This document shows positions 22,901 through 35,671 of a DNA stretch of 64,000 nt, piece by piece. How positions within the stretch are numbered: the first letter of the stretch is position 1; each line of letters begins with the position of its first letter. A program made the translations under genes and the position numbers. Origin of the DNA: Lasiosphaeris hirsuta (Eukaryota > Ascomycota > Sordariomycetes > Sordariales > Lasiosphaeriaceae); NCBI GenBank assembly GCA_030549175.1, contig JAUKUA010000002.1, positions 6,076,001 to 6,140,000 on the forward strand, read 5' to 3'. The notes below the pieces were generated by a model. The model was not told the DNA's origin. It did not search any database and was given only the letters and a program-made list of their open reading frames with translations.

Positions 22901-25900
22901 TATTAATTACATAATCTTAAGGTTAATGATCTAATAGTCGTTAAGCCACTTTAGAAGATATCAAAGAAGTAAAGATCCTAAATCTTTTGGAGATATTTAA
23001 GATATAAGAAGTCGTGACATTTACGATAAAGCTTTTATTTCCTAAGATTACAAAGGAAATATAATTTTATTAACAGTAGTCAGAACTAAAAGTTACTTTC
23101 GAGGTATCAGGATTCCATAGGTAGTCCGGCTAGTACTATTACAGCTACTAGTATAAAAGAAGGATGTCGTATTCTATGTTAAGGAGAGAGATTTCGAATA
23201 CGATATAAAAGAAATGTTCTACTTAGTGTCGTAGAACGATTTCCTTAGTATATTTCTTACCTGATTCGAGGTTAATAGTTCTATTAAAGGCTTCTAAGGA
23301 TTTCGAGATCGTTCTACATAAATAAGAGATGTTCTATTTTTTAATAAGGTCTTAGCTTATAACCGGGCCAGAGGCACTAGGATTTAAGAGTACTCGAAGG
23401 GAAATTTCCTTAGCTTCATAATAAACGATAGTCATGGAAACAATCTTACGAATACCGTAGTATAGTTTATGGTTTTACTTAGCCTTCTTAAGAGAAGGTT
23501 CCTTAGTGTTATAGTTGGTACGTTTTTTAGTAAAGGTTACGGCAGGTCGAGATACGATTCCCGATGCCGTGAGTTTTGGGGTACCTATTAAAAATCCGAT
23601 ATATCTTTATTATCAGATAGTTTAACAATACGAGAAAAAAGCTTAGGATAGTTTTTTTCTATTATAGTAAAGACTTTAGCCTTTTTCGATAGTTAGAGAA
23701 AAGTATCTCTATCCTTATCTTTATTTCTTTTACATTTAGTCTTAACTTTAGAGATCTTACTAAGTAACTTAGAGATATCTTTACTATCCTCGGTTTTCCT
23801 ATTATAACATTTAAGTATATTATAGCCTTGACGTCTACAATAGTAATATCCTTTACTTACCTTATGTTTATTAATTTCGGCTTATTCTATCTCGGCGATA
23901 ACTTCCTTATAAGTTTACTAGTACTTTATTCGGATAGATACTAAGGAGTTATTCTTTTTATCTTATTACTTCCGTTTTAAACCTTTCTTAGGTTTTCCTT
24001 TCGTAGGTACCGGATATAAACGGAAGCTAGAGATATTAGTTTCCTCTTAATAACTATCCTTCTTTAAGTATTCCTTGTTACTCAAAATAAACTCTCCTTT
24101 TCCCTACTTAACTTTACGATTAATTTTACGGTTTTTCATTTTATCTTTATAAATTAAGCTAGTAATAACGACGGCTTCGAGGAAGTCGGCGTCGTCGGTA
24201 AAGAAATATCTTATATACGAATAAATTAAGTCTATTATGATATCGGGGATAGTATTAGTAACTAGTGATTATAAGGCCTAGCCGTTAAGATCGACGGTAT
24301 GATTAAGTTCCTAAAACTTTGTTATATACTTATTCATGTCTCTATCGTAGGTTAGAGCCTTCATAGCCTCATAGTTCTTAGCTCTTCATACTAGGTCACG
24401 GAAACGTTTAACTATAGTAGTAACATAGTTGTTTTACTGATCTATTAGGCTAAGCTTTTCGATCTAAGTCTCTCTTTTTTAATGTTATTCGAAGGTAATA
24501 TCTTTAGTAAGAGTATTAACAAAATTAATTTTAGTCTTATCGTCGAGAAAACTTCGTTTATAGACATTGAAATACTCTTTAACAAAGTGCTACTATGTCT
24601 TAAACTTACCTTTGTCTCTTTCGTTATATTTTTTAGGTTTTACCATGGTTATAACGGCTCCTTAGCTACGAGATTCCCGAATTATATTAGTATTGTTACG
24701 AATTAGGTCTTAGTTAGTATAGATGAGGTTAAGAAGGATTATCATAGGGTCACGTAGGGATAAAGGGTTCCGAAAGCCTAGACCCTAAGGTCCCGGGGGT
24801 CCTAGGGGCCTAGGTAAGCTTCTTAGTAGTCCGGGAGGGCCGGGAGGTAGACTTACATGATAGAAGTCATCGTCTAAGTCGTTATTATTATTACTATTAT
24901 CTAGAGAAGGTAAAGTATCTGTCTTAACATAACGGAGAGGTAAGTTTCCTCCTATGTTTCCACTTCTTATTCTAGTATCGGAATTTTATATACTATCGAC
25001 CTACCTCTAAGCTCGTGCCGAGATTTCTCGGGTAGCCCTTCTTTAGAGATTACGGTTTGAGAGGGGATCTTCGTCTTAGTCGAAGTATCGTGTAGAGATT
25101 AATTTTTTAGATAGTTATAACGGTTATCGTAAGGGTTTAATAGATAGAATATTCTATAAACGTGTTATAGCCTTTTAGATAATTTGTTCCTTATTATAAG
25201 GTCTTACCTGTGTTAACCTTAATATAAAGGCTTTTTCGACGAGGTTGTTAAAGTAGGCCTTAAGCTAGTTAAATAACTCTTGGTTCTTCGGGGTTCGTGA
25301 TATTTCCGGTTGTTAGAGTACCATGAGGAAATTAAGCTAGCTTTGGGCTGTAGTAGACCAGTGGCTAAATTCTATATTATAATGATCTTATCGAGCTTAC
25401 TTTTCTTCTTAAATTCGAAAGAGTTTCTTAACTTGGACAAGCTCGGCGTTTTATTCTCTAATCCTTACTTCCTAGTCTTATACTTATTGTACTTATCGTA
25501 ATTTTTACTTGGTAATCTCCTTACGGAGGGCTTCTGTACGTGTAATAATAAGATTAAGGGATTTTTCACGTTAGGCTGTTTAGGTAGCAAACTAAGCCAA
25601 TTTCTAGTTAACTTCGATACTAAAAGTAATATAAGAGACTTCTAATTTTTACCGAGTACTTTTAAGGACATATTAGTTTATCTTAACATACTATATTATT
25701 AACTAGTAGTTAGTAACTAAGGTAGTAAATGTAGAAGTAAGTAAGTTAAGCCTCTCTTTGTCCTCACGTATATTGTTAACAAAGAAGTAAAATTCTTTAT
25801 AAGCTTTGGTAACTTAGTTATAAAGATAGATAAACTATTAAAATAGTTTAGTAAGGATCTCGGAGCTTGATAAAAGTATTAAGAACTTCTTAATAGTTTA

Positions 25901-26055
25901 TACTTCTATCTCGGAAGGTTCTTAGATTATAAGGTCGGTTCCGGGATTAGGTTTGGTTTTCCGGTCCCGGAATACCGCCGAATATGATATAGGATTACCG
26001 GCTATTGTAAATAGAGTAGTAGGTAAAAGGTTATTCGTAGATTAGAAAGATTATC
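19968..26055 (-). pseudogene. Gag-Pol remnant, internal region 1
   Basis: Read on the minus strand from the right. A Gag CCHC zinc knuckle (C-x2-C-x4-H-x4-C) lies near 23800-23870, with the first Cys and the His changed to Tyr by G-to-A and C-to-T. Reverse transcriptase lies near 22400-22640, with KIDLKSGFN, IKEGHE, SFRT and ISFGFTNTFITF still legible and Trp codons turned to TAG. Integrase lies near 21240-20950, with a zinc-binding RSCHKCQSNK and a core start ISIDFITD. A purine-rich tract abuts the left LTR at about 19968-19983, as expected for the polypurine tract of a minus-oriented element. Domain order Gag, RT, INT is that of Ty3/Gypsy. Stops interrupt every frame. Confidence 0.9.
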
Positions 26056-27383
26056 TGTGATATAAGCTAACCTACGAAGATCTAGGGTATAATAACTATA
26101 AGATGAGATATTAAATAAAGAGTCAGACTATAAAGCTTTAACCTTTTCTTAACTCTCGACTTAATCGTTTAACGAACTACTCCGACAATTACTATTAGTC
26201 TAGTTCAGAGCTTTTATACGACGAACTTAAGGACTTAATCTTCGTAAGGCTTAATAAAGCTTAAGGTCCGATTTAGAGGTTTAGAACAGAACAGTAAGAG
26301 AGTTAACTATCGTAATATAAAGTAGTAGAGAGCTAGGGAGAAAGAGGTTTAAGGAGATAGAATAATCTAACATAAGATAAGATATAATACTTCGTAGTTA
26401 TAAGTTAGGAGAAACAAAAAGGTTCATAAGGTTATATTACCTCTCAGCTTTACTAAAGTTTAGTTAATAATCTTTCTAAGTTTGTTTAAAGAGAATTGGG
26501 AAGCTTCTTCCTCTTGAGGATTTATTATAACATATCTATCCTACTTATAAAAGGCTATATATAAAATATAAGGATACTAAAATATCTAAAGGATCCTCTT
26601 AGCCGCCCGTTAGTCCCGAATCTCCTTTCTAGCCGCCCGTCTCTCATACCCTATAAATCAGTGGCTATAAGCCAAGTGAAGCCGGCCTATTATACGTTAG
26701 TCCATAGCCGGTATTAGTACTTATCTATATAACTCTAATGGTATAGTATCTATTACTATAGATATTCCTTCACGTCTTTGGTACTTATGTTAGCTATAAG
26801 CCGCTAAGTCCTAAGGCTAGCGTTTGTTATAGTAACGGTTCCCTTCGTGACTTATACGTGGGGGTCATGGCTACTTATTACCATTGAAGTTAAACTCCGG
26901 AGAACGTCGGGTTCTAAGTTTTCTAAAGAAATACTAGCGATAGTGGGAAGGTCTATGATTCGAAAGACTAGCTATAGGGTCTAGGTTGACTATGTAGGCC
27001 TTGATTACGATACTAAGGTTAAATAGTTTATCTATGACAAATTTAAAGTCTGATGACGTTACTTAGTACGGGTGAGATCCGTTGTATGGCTACTTTAGCT
27101 TGTAAGTGGTTCTAGGTATTTCGTCGTGACTCGTGGGTACTTATGAGAATCCGCTGACCTATGTGCTGGCTAAGTAGGCTACAAGCTATGTGTAGGATTA
27201 TGTCCTGAGGTTGAGCTACGTTATGGCTATCCTCTGTGATAGTTCTCTTATCTATATGATCTATAATAGATGTTCATAAGTTAATGGGTATATACTTCTT
27301 ATGTGTAGTTCGTGTTACTAATATGTAACTTAGTTAAGAAGGTTAGTGACCTTGTTAACCTAGGTAAGCTTACTAATATAATA
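26056..27383 (-). repeat. LTR copy 2 (middle, shared)
   Basis: 1,328 bp, heavily RIP-mutated along its full length (starts tgtgata, ends tataata). It serves both internal regions, as expected after LTR-LTR unequal exchange. Confidence 0.95.
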
Positions 27384-30300
27384 TTATCCCCTTTCCTAGG
27401 AAGACTTATCTCGAGTCCTAGGGTTAATAACCCTAGGGTCCTTAGGCTTATGTAGGTACTTAACATGGAAGTTCCAAAGTTCCTAGGTGTTAAAGAAGTG
27501 TTCGTATAGTTTCTAAATCTAATCTTTTTCTTCGGGATATCTATTCCATTTGACGAGATATTTTATTATCCTTTTCTTAATACGGAAGTTTATGATTTCT
27601 TTTACTACGAATTTCTTAGGGTAAACATCTCCTATTTGTTCTAAGACCTAAATAGGATTAGGGATCGGCTGAGAGTTAGTTCGGAAAGGTTTAATAAGAA
27701 AGACGTAAAAGGTAGAATGAATTTTCTAACGCTCTGGGAGTTTAAGTTTCACGGCTGTGGGAGATACTACCTTAGAGATTTTAAACGGGCTAAGTAGCTT
27801 TCTATCTAGTTTTTTAAAAAGTCTCTTAGTCCTAATATTCCGTATGTTAAGTATTATTAATTACTTCTTAGTAAAGGAAGGTACTTTTATTTACTTCTGA
27901 TCTATATACTTTTTTATCTATTCCTAAGATTCTTTAAGTATTTTATAAAGGTTCTTATAGATCATAGTCATTTAATATACTATGATTTTATTATATAGAT
28001 TACGTATAGATTTATTAAATAAATTGTTAGTAGCTAGATAATATCTGTAGTTAACATAGAAAGGAAAGTTACTAGTAAAAGTCGATCTAATATTATTTTA
28101 TATAAATTTAGCTATAGGTAATAAGATATCTTAGTTATTTATCTCATAGTTAACAAAGACTTTAAGGTAGGCCTTAATATGTTAATTAAGACGTTTAGTC
28201 TAGTTATTTATTTCGAGATAAAACGAGGTTAACATTCTTAGCTTGACTCCGACGTATTTGAGGAAGTTATGTCAAAGTCTTATGTTAAACTATAAATTCC
28301 GATTAGAAATGATATTAAAGGGTATGTTATGATATTTCTAACATTTATAAGTAAAGAGAAGGATTAAGTCTTCTATTTTCTTAGTGTTATCCTTTAAAGA
28401 TATAAAATGTACTATTTTAATAAAGGTATTAATAATAACTTAGATAGAACTATATCCGTTAGAGAAAGGAAGGTCTGTTATAAAGTCTATTAAAATAAGC
28501 TTCTATAGAAAATATTCTAGCTCAATAGAATAAAGTAGTTCAAAAGGAAGGTAACGTCTTAACTTATTACTTTAACACTTATAATAAAAGTATATAAAGT
28601 CAGCGACGTCCTTTTTGAGGTTTTACTAAAATATGTACCGTCTAATAAGTTTAACAGTCTTATCTATACCTATGTGGCCTACCACTTTGATATCGTGTTC
28701 TGAACAGATAATCTAAATCTTAAGTTTCTTATTGTTAGAAATTTAAATACGATTTTTTATAAATAAGATTTTGTCTTCGTTAGTTATGTCTTTTCTAGGG
28801 AAAATCAGAGCCTTTTAATAAGTCTCGTTTATAAGAGTAGTAACTTTAATCTACTCGAAGAATTCTTCGTTCTATTTTAGTATTAAAATGTTATAAAGAT
28901 GTACTTTTGAGAGTATAAATATAAGAGTTTTAAAGTGTAAAAAATACTCTTTATTTAAAATAGAGGTTATCGGTTAGTTTTTATTTCTCTTTTCTAGAAG
29001 GTACTCTTTATGCCGTAAGAAAGTATTTACCTTGGCATTCTATATGCCGGGATGGAAATTAATGACGAAATCGAAGGTAGTAAGTTACTGAGCCTATCGG
29101 GCTTAGTAGCGGTTAAGAACCTTAGTAGTTTAGAAGTATTCTAGATTACGGTAGTCTAAGAAGACTTCGATACGGTACTTAGCTTCCTTAAGATAGTATC
29201 TTTAACGTTAGAAGTAATTAACTATCATTAAGAGTTTCTTATCATAGATCTTATAGTTAATTTCTATAGAAATTAGTTTTCTTAAGTAAAATACTATAAG
29301 ATATATCTTACTATCATCTTACTTTTGTAACATTATTCCGTCTAATACATAGTTTAATACGTTAGGTTCGATAATAAGTAGTCTATTAAGGTCGAAATAA
29401 ACTAGAACAGAGGCTTTAGTAAAGGCTTTCTTTAATACTTTAAATATTATATTTATCTAATTATTCTACGTCTAGGTTTTCTAAGTAAGGTTTATAGAAT
29501 TAGTAAGTAACTTAATGATACATAAATAGCTCCTAATATAATACCTATAGAAGTTTATAAATCTATTAAATTATTAGACTCCTTTTACCGATTTTAACTA
29601 TTCCTATAAAAGAATACATTCTATCTTATCTTTTAACATTATAATACCTTTAGTACTAATAATATAGCTTAGGTACTCTAATTCCTTAATATCTTATATA
29701 CATTTAGTAAGGTTAATAACTAGGTTATACTTTTAAAGTTACTTAAAGACTTCAATAATGATTTTATTATATTCCGTTTTAGAACTTACATAAATGAGGA
29801 GGTTATTAATATAAGACAAGAGGCCTTGATCGATAAGGTCTCGAAAGATATAATTTATTATATCTTAGAAGGTAATAAGAATATTAATAAGGCTAAAGGA
29901 TATTATGTTAAACTCGAAAAGATTATAATAAGTTCGGAACATTATTTTCTATTCGTAACCCTCTTTCATTCGAATTAAATTAAAACCTAATTTTAGATCT
30001 ATCTTTATGAAGATGACAGATCTAGTAAGGACGTCTTAAAGTTCGGTAATAAGAGGTAGTAGGTAGTAGTTTTTAATAGTTCGTTCGTTAATTCTTCGGT
30101 AATCGACTATAAGGTAGAGATTTTTTAGGTCCCTTGTTACTACCTTTTTTAATAATACTTCCTTGTCTATAAAGAAAATAGGTAAAGAACATAGTAATTT
30201 TAATTCTCGTATCTTACCTTCTCTAAGTATTTAGTCTAGTTATTTACAAAAGATTTTCTTTTCTAAAGGTAATATAAGATAAAGAGGTTCCTATAGAAAC

Positions 30301-33300
30301 TTCTTATCTCCGATAATGTTAATCACATAGTCCTAAGACTAATGATCTAATAGCTGTTAAGTTACTTTAAGAAATATTAAAGAGGTAAAGATCTTAAATC
30401 TTTCGGAGATATTTAAGATATAAGAAGTCATAACATTTACGATAAAGCTTTTATTTCTTAAGATTATAAAGGAAGTATAGTTTTATTAACAGTAGTCAGA
30501 ACTAAAAGCTACTTTCGAGATATTAAGATCCCATAGATAGTTCGGCTAATACTGTTATAGCTACTAGTATAGAAGAAGGATATCATATTTTATATCGAGA
30601 AGAGAGATTTTAAACGTAATATAAGAAAAGTATTCTACTTAGTACCGTAGAATAATTTCCTTAGTATATTTCTTACTTAATTCGAAGCTGATAATTTTAT
30701 TAAAGGCTTCTAAGGGTTTTAGGATCGTTTTACATAGATAAGAGATGTTCCATTTTTTAATAAGGTCTTAGCTTATAACCAGGCCAAAGGTACTAAGATT
30801 TAAGAATACTTAAAGAGAGATTTCCTTAGCTTTATAATAGATAATAGTTATAGGAACAATCTTATAAGTACCATAATATAGTTTATAGTTTTACTTAGCC
30901 TTCTTAAAAGAGGGTTTCTTAGTGTTATAGTTAGTACGTTTTTTAATAGAGGTTACGGTAGGTTAAGATACGATTTCCGATACCGCGAGTTTCGGAGTAT
31001 CTATTAAAAATCCGATATATCTTTACTATCGGATAGTTTAATAATATGAGAGAAAAGCTTAAGATAGTCTTTCTTTATTACGGTAGAGACTTTAGTCTTT
31101 TTTAATAATTAAAAAGAAGTATTTCTATTCTTATCTTCATTTCTTTTACATTTAGTCTTAACTCTAAAGATCTTACTAGGTAACTTAGAGATATCTTTGT
31201 TATCTTCGGTTTTCCCGTTATAACATTTAAGTATATTATAGCCTTAATGTTTATAACGGTAGTATCTTTTACTTATCTTATGTTTATTAATTTCGGCTTG
31301 TTTTATCCCGGCGATAGCTTCCTTATAGGTTTACTAGTACTTTGTTTAGATAAATACTAAGGGGTTATCCTTTTTATCTTGTTACTTCCGTTTTAGACTT
31401 TTTTTAGGTTTTCCTTTCGTAAATATTAGATATAGACAGAAGCTAAAGATATTAGTTTCTTCTTAATAACTATCCTTCTTTAAACATTCCTTATTACTCG
31501 AAGTAAACTTTTCTTTTTCCTACTTAACTTTATAATTAATTTCACGGTTCTTTATTTTATCTTCATAAATTAAGCTAGTAGTAACGACAGCTTCGAGGAA
31601 GTCGGTATCGTCGGTAAGAAGATATTCCGTATGTAAATAAATTAAGTCTATTATAATATCGGAGATAGTATTAGTAACTAACGATTATAAGGCCTAGCCG
31701 TTAAGATCGACGGTATAATTAAGTTCTTAAAACTTTGTTATATACTTGTTTATGTCTCTATCGTAAGTTAGAGTCTTTATAACCTTATAGTCCTTAACTC
31801 TTTATACTAAGTTATAAAAACGTTTAACTATGGTAATAACATAGTTATTCTACTAATCTACTAGGTTAAACTTTTTAATCTAAGTCTCTCTTTTTTAATA
31901 CCATTTGAGGATAATACCTTTAGTAAAAATATTAACAAAACTAATTTTAACCTTATTATCGAAGAAACTTCGTTCGTAGATACTAAAGTACTCTTTAATA
32001 AAATATCACTATGTCTCAAACTTACCTTTATCTCTTCCGTTATATTTTTTAGGTTTTATTATAGTTATAACAGCTTCCTAGCTACGAGATTTCTAAATTA
32101 CATTAATATTATTACAAATTAGGTCTTAGTTAATATAAATAAGGTTAAGAAAGATTACTATAAGGTTACATAGAGATAAAGGGCTTTAAGAGCCCGGACT
32201 CTAAGGTCCCGGAGGTCTCGAAAGCCTAGGTAAGCTTCCTAGTAGTCTAGGAGGGCTAGGAAATAGACTTATATAATAAAAGTCGTCGTCTAAGTCATTA
32301 TTATTATTACTATCGTCCGAAGGGGGTAAGGTACCTGTCTTAACATAGTAGGGAGGTAAGTTTCCTCTTATATTTCTACTTCTTATTTTAATATCGGAAT
32401 TTTATATACTATCGACCTATCTCTAAGCTCGTACTAAGATTTCTTAAGTAACCCTTCTTTAGAAGTTACAGTCTAAGAAGGGGTCTTTGTCTTAGTCGAA
32501 GTACTATATAAAGGTTAATTTTTTAGACGGTTATGACAGCCGTTATAAAAGTTTAATAAATAAGATATTCTATAAACATGTCATAACCCTCTAGATGATT
32601 TGTTCCTTGTTATAAGGTCTTACCTATGTTAACCTTAATATAAGAGCTTCTTCGACAAAGTTATTAAAGTAGGCCTTAAGCTAGTTAAATAACTTTTAGT
32701 CCTTCGGGGTTTATAATACTCCCGGTTATTAAAGTACTATAAGGAAATTAAGCTAGCTCTAGGCCGTGGTAAACCAGTGGCTAAATTTTATATTATGATA
32801 ATCTTATCGAGCTTACTTTTCTTTCTAAATTCGAAAAAGTTTCTTAACTCGGATAAGCTCGGCGTTTTGTTTCCTAACCTTTACTTCCTAGTCTCATACT
32901 TATTATACTTATCGTAATTTTTACTTAGTAATCTCCTTATAAAGAGTTTCTATACGTATAATAACAAGGTTAAGAGATTTTTCATATTAGGTTGTTTAGG
33001 TAGTAAACTAAGTTAATTTCTAGTTAACTTTAATACTAAAAGTAATATAAGAAACTTTTAATTCTTATTAAATACTTTTAAAGATATATTAATTTATCTT
33101 AATATACTATATTATTAACTAGTAGTTAGTAACTAAGGTAGTAAATATAGAAATAAGTAAGTTAAGCCTTTTTTTATTCTCATATATATTATTAATAAAG
33201 AAGTAAAGTTTTTTATAAGCTTTAGTGACTTAGTTATAAAAGTAAATAAACTATTAGAATAGTTTAGTAAGGATCTCGGAACTTAATAGAAATATTAGAA

Positions 33301-33471
33301 ACTTCTTAATAGTTTATACTTCTATCTTAGGAGGTTTTTAAATTATAAGGTTAGTTCCGAGATTAGGTTTGGTTTCCTAGCCTCGAAGTATCGTCGAATA
33401 TAATATAAGATTACCGGCTATTATAAATAAAATAGTAGGTAAAAGGTTATTCGTAGATTAGAAAGATTATC
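27384..33471 (-). pseudogene. Gag-Pol remnant, internal region 2
   Basis: 6,088 bp, collinear with internal region 1 at an offset of exactly 7,416 bp at every landmark checked (integrase zinc finger near 28600, RT near 29850-30040, Gag knuckle near 31220-31290). It carries its own independent set of C/T and G/A changes, so RIP acted on both copies after or during duplication. No frame is open for long. A purine tract (ggaaaggggataat on the minus strand) abuts the middle LTR. Confidence 0.9.
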
Positions 33472-34799
33472 TGTGACATAGGCTAGCCTATGAAGGTTTA
33501 GGATATGACAACTATAAAGTGAGATATTAAATAAAGAGTCAAACTACAAAGCTTTAACCTTTTCTTAACTCTCGACTTAACCATTTAATAAATTACCCCG
33601 ACAATTACTATTAGTCTAGTTTAAAGTTTTTACACGACGAACTTAAAGACTTAATCTTTATAAGGCTTAATAAAGCTTAAGGTCCGATTTAAAAGTTTAG
33701 AACAGAACGGTAAGGAAGTTAACTATCATAATATAAAATAATAAAAAGCTAAGGAAAAGGAGGTTTAGGAAGATAAAATGATCTAACATAAAATAAGATA
33801 TAATATTTCATAGTTATAAGTCAGAAAAAACAAAAAGGTTCATAAGGTTATATTACCCCTTAGCTTCACTAAAGTTTAGTTAATAATCTTTCTAGGTTTG
33901 TCCAAAGAGAACTAGAGAACTTCTTCCTCTCGAGGATCTATCGTAGTATACCTATCTTACTTATGGAAGGCTATATATAAGATACAAAGATACTAAAATA
34001 CCTAAAGGATCCTCCTAGTTACCTGTCGGTCCCGAATCTCCTTTCTAGCTACCCGTCTCTCATACCCTATAAATCAGCGGCTACAAGCCAAGTGAAGCCG
34101 GCTTATCACACGTTGGTCCATAGCCGGTATTAGTACTTATCTATACAGCTCTAGCGGCATGGTGTCCATTACTGTAGGTATTCCTTCACGTCCTTAGTAC
34201 TTACGTTGGCCACAAGCCGCTAAGTCCCAAGGCTAGCGTTTGTCACAGCAACGGTTCCCTTCGTGACTTACACACGGGGGTCGCGGCCACCTGTCACCAC
34301 TGAAGCTAGACTCCGGAGAACGTCGGGTTCTAGGTCTTCCAAAGGAATGCCAACGATAACGGGGAGGTCCATGATTCGAAAGACCAGCTGTAGGGTCTAG
34401 GCTGACTGTGTAGGCCCTGACTACGATGCTGAGGTTGAATGGCTTGTCCATGACAAATCTGAAGTCTGATGACGTTGCCTAGCGCGGGCGAGATCCGTTG
34501 TACGGCTGCTCTGGCTTGTGAGTGGTTCTGGGCATTCCATCGCGACCCGTGGGTGCTCATGAGAATCCGCTGACCTGCGTGCCGGCTGAGTAGGCCACAA
34601 GTCACGTGTGGGATCATGTCCCGAGGTTGAGCTACGTTATGGCCATCCTCTGTGATGGTTCCCTTATCCACGTGATCCATGATGGATGTTCGTGGGTCAA
34701 TGGGTATGTGCTTCTTGTGTGTGGTTCGTGCCGCTGGTGTGTGGCTCGGTCAAGGAGGTCAGTGACCCTGTTGACCTAGGTGAGCCTACCAGTGTGACA
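33472..34799 (-). repeat. LTR copy 3 (right; 5' LTR of the element)
   Basis: 1,328 bp. The inner half is RIP-mutated, but from about 34050 to the outer end CA/TG dinucleotides are largely preserved, ending agtgtgaca. The best-preserved LTR sequence is therefore split between the left end of copy 1 and the right end of this copy. Confidence 0.95.
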
Positions 34800-34804
34800 T
34801 AAAG
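34800..34804. repeat. Right target-site duplication (taaag)
   Basis: Matches 18635-18639 exactly. Confidence 0.8.
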
Positions 34805-35671
34805 TCTTTCTAGTAGGTATATTTTAAATTCTCCTATCTTATTCAATATTCCCTTACCGCTACCTACGAGTTGAGTAGGGCGGCTACTATAACTACGGGC
34901 CGATTTATGTTACTCTCTTATATAGAATCGGAGAGAATTTCGAATTCCCATAGAAATTTAAAATCAACTTTATCCCACCATGCTACACCTTCAAAATCCT
35001 CGAATCATCCTGGAACTGCCCCTTGGGATTATAATGATTCTCTGAATTCGACACCCAATCGGAGCTGCCCGGGATTAGTTTCACTGAAATCCTAGAGTAT
35101 TCGGCATTCTTCTTCTAATAGAGGCTCACAGGTAGAAGCCCCTGGAAAGCTTCTTCCTGTCGGACGATCTTGCAGGTGGCCGGCCAACACCAAACACAAG
35201 GTGGGGTTTGAAGACCATGCCTATCAGTGGCTTGGGGTTCATTGTGGAACCAGTATATCCCACACGGAATAGCATCATCAGTGGCAAGCCTACCTCGACG
35301 GACGGTGACCCAAACATGCTGGAGAAAGAAATGCCGAGTGTTGGTTGGGCATCCAAAGGCAGTAGAGGCTCTTGCCCAGAGGTGACATCCGTGCGGTATC
35401 GGGTAGCATTATTGACATGCCGTGCTACGCTGCTGACTGTCTGTACCAGAACGGGCTAGAAAGAAGAGAGAGCAGCGTTGCAACCATGGAAAGCCGACGT
35501 GGAAATTTCCCAGTCATTACCAATCGGTTGCCGGGCATAGAAGTAGCTTCCTATTGTTAGCCGCTCTGGGTATTAATTCGGATAGATATCATCCTCTGGC
35601 TGTACTCTGTCTTAGTACCGTAACTGCGCGTGTCGTCACTTGTTGATATATCATCAGTCATACTGCCCGGC
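34805..35671. other. Intergenic with a possible C-terminal gene fragment (minus strand, 35126-35400)
   Basis: AT-rich to about 35100, then normal composition. On the minus strand a frame ending at 35126 reads LPLDAQPTLGISFSSMFG, then MLFRVGYTGSTMNPKPLIGM, then a tail GRPPARSSDRKKLSRGFYL. It looks more protein-like than random, but I do not recognise a family and found no upstream part, so it may be the relic 3' end of a lost gene. Confidence 0.25.

Larger units (their letters stand above)
18640..34799 (-). mobile_element. Tandem Ty3/Gypsy retrotransposon array, LTR-int-LTR-int-LTR, RIP-mutated
   Basis: The 16,160 bp consist of LTR (18640-19967), internal (19968-26055), LTR (26056-27383), internal (27384-33471) and LTR (33472-34799). 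All LTRs are 1,328 bp and both internals 6,088 bp, giving an exact 7,416-bp period. Homologous bases differ as C/T or G/A. LTRs run TG...CA and one 5-bp duplication (taaag) brackets the whole array, so a single insertion was followed by a duplication, most simply by unequal recombination between LTRs. Coding sense is on the minus strand. Reverse transcriptase, integrase and a Gag zinc knuckle can be recognised through dense stop codons, so no protein can be made. Confidence 0.95.

Noticed and set aside
19968..34000. Short frames of 60-75 codons inside the array as genes
   Set aside because: They are chance openings in RIP-mutated retrotransposon sequence; the recognisable coding sense is on the minus strand and full of stops.
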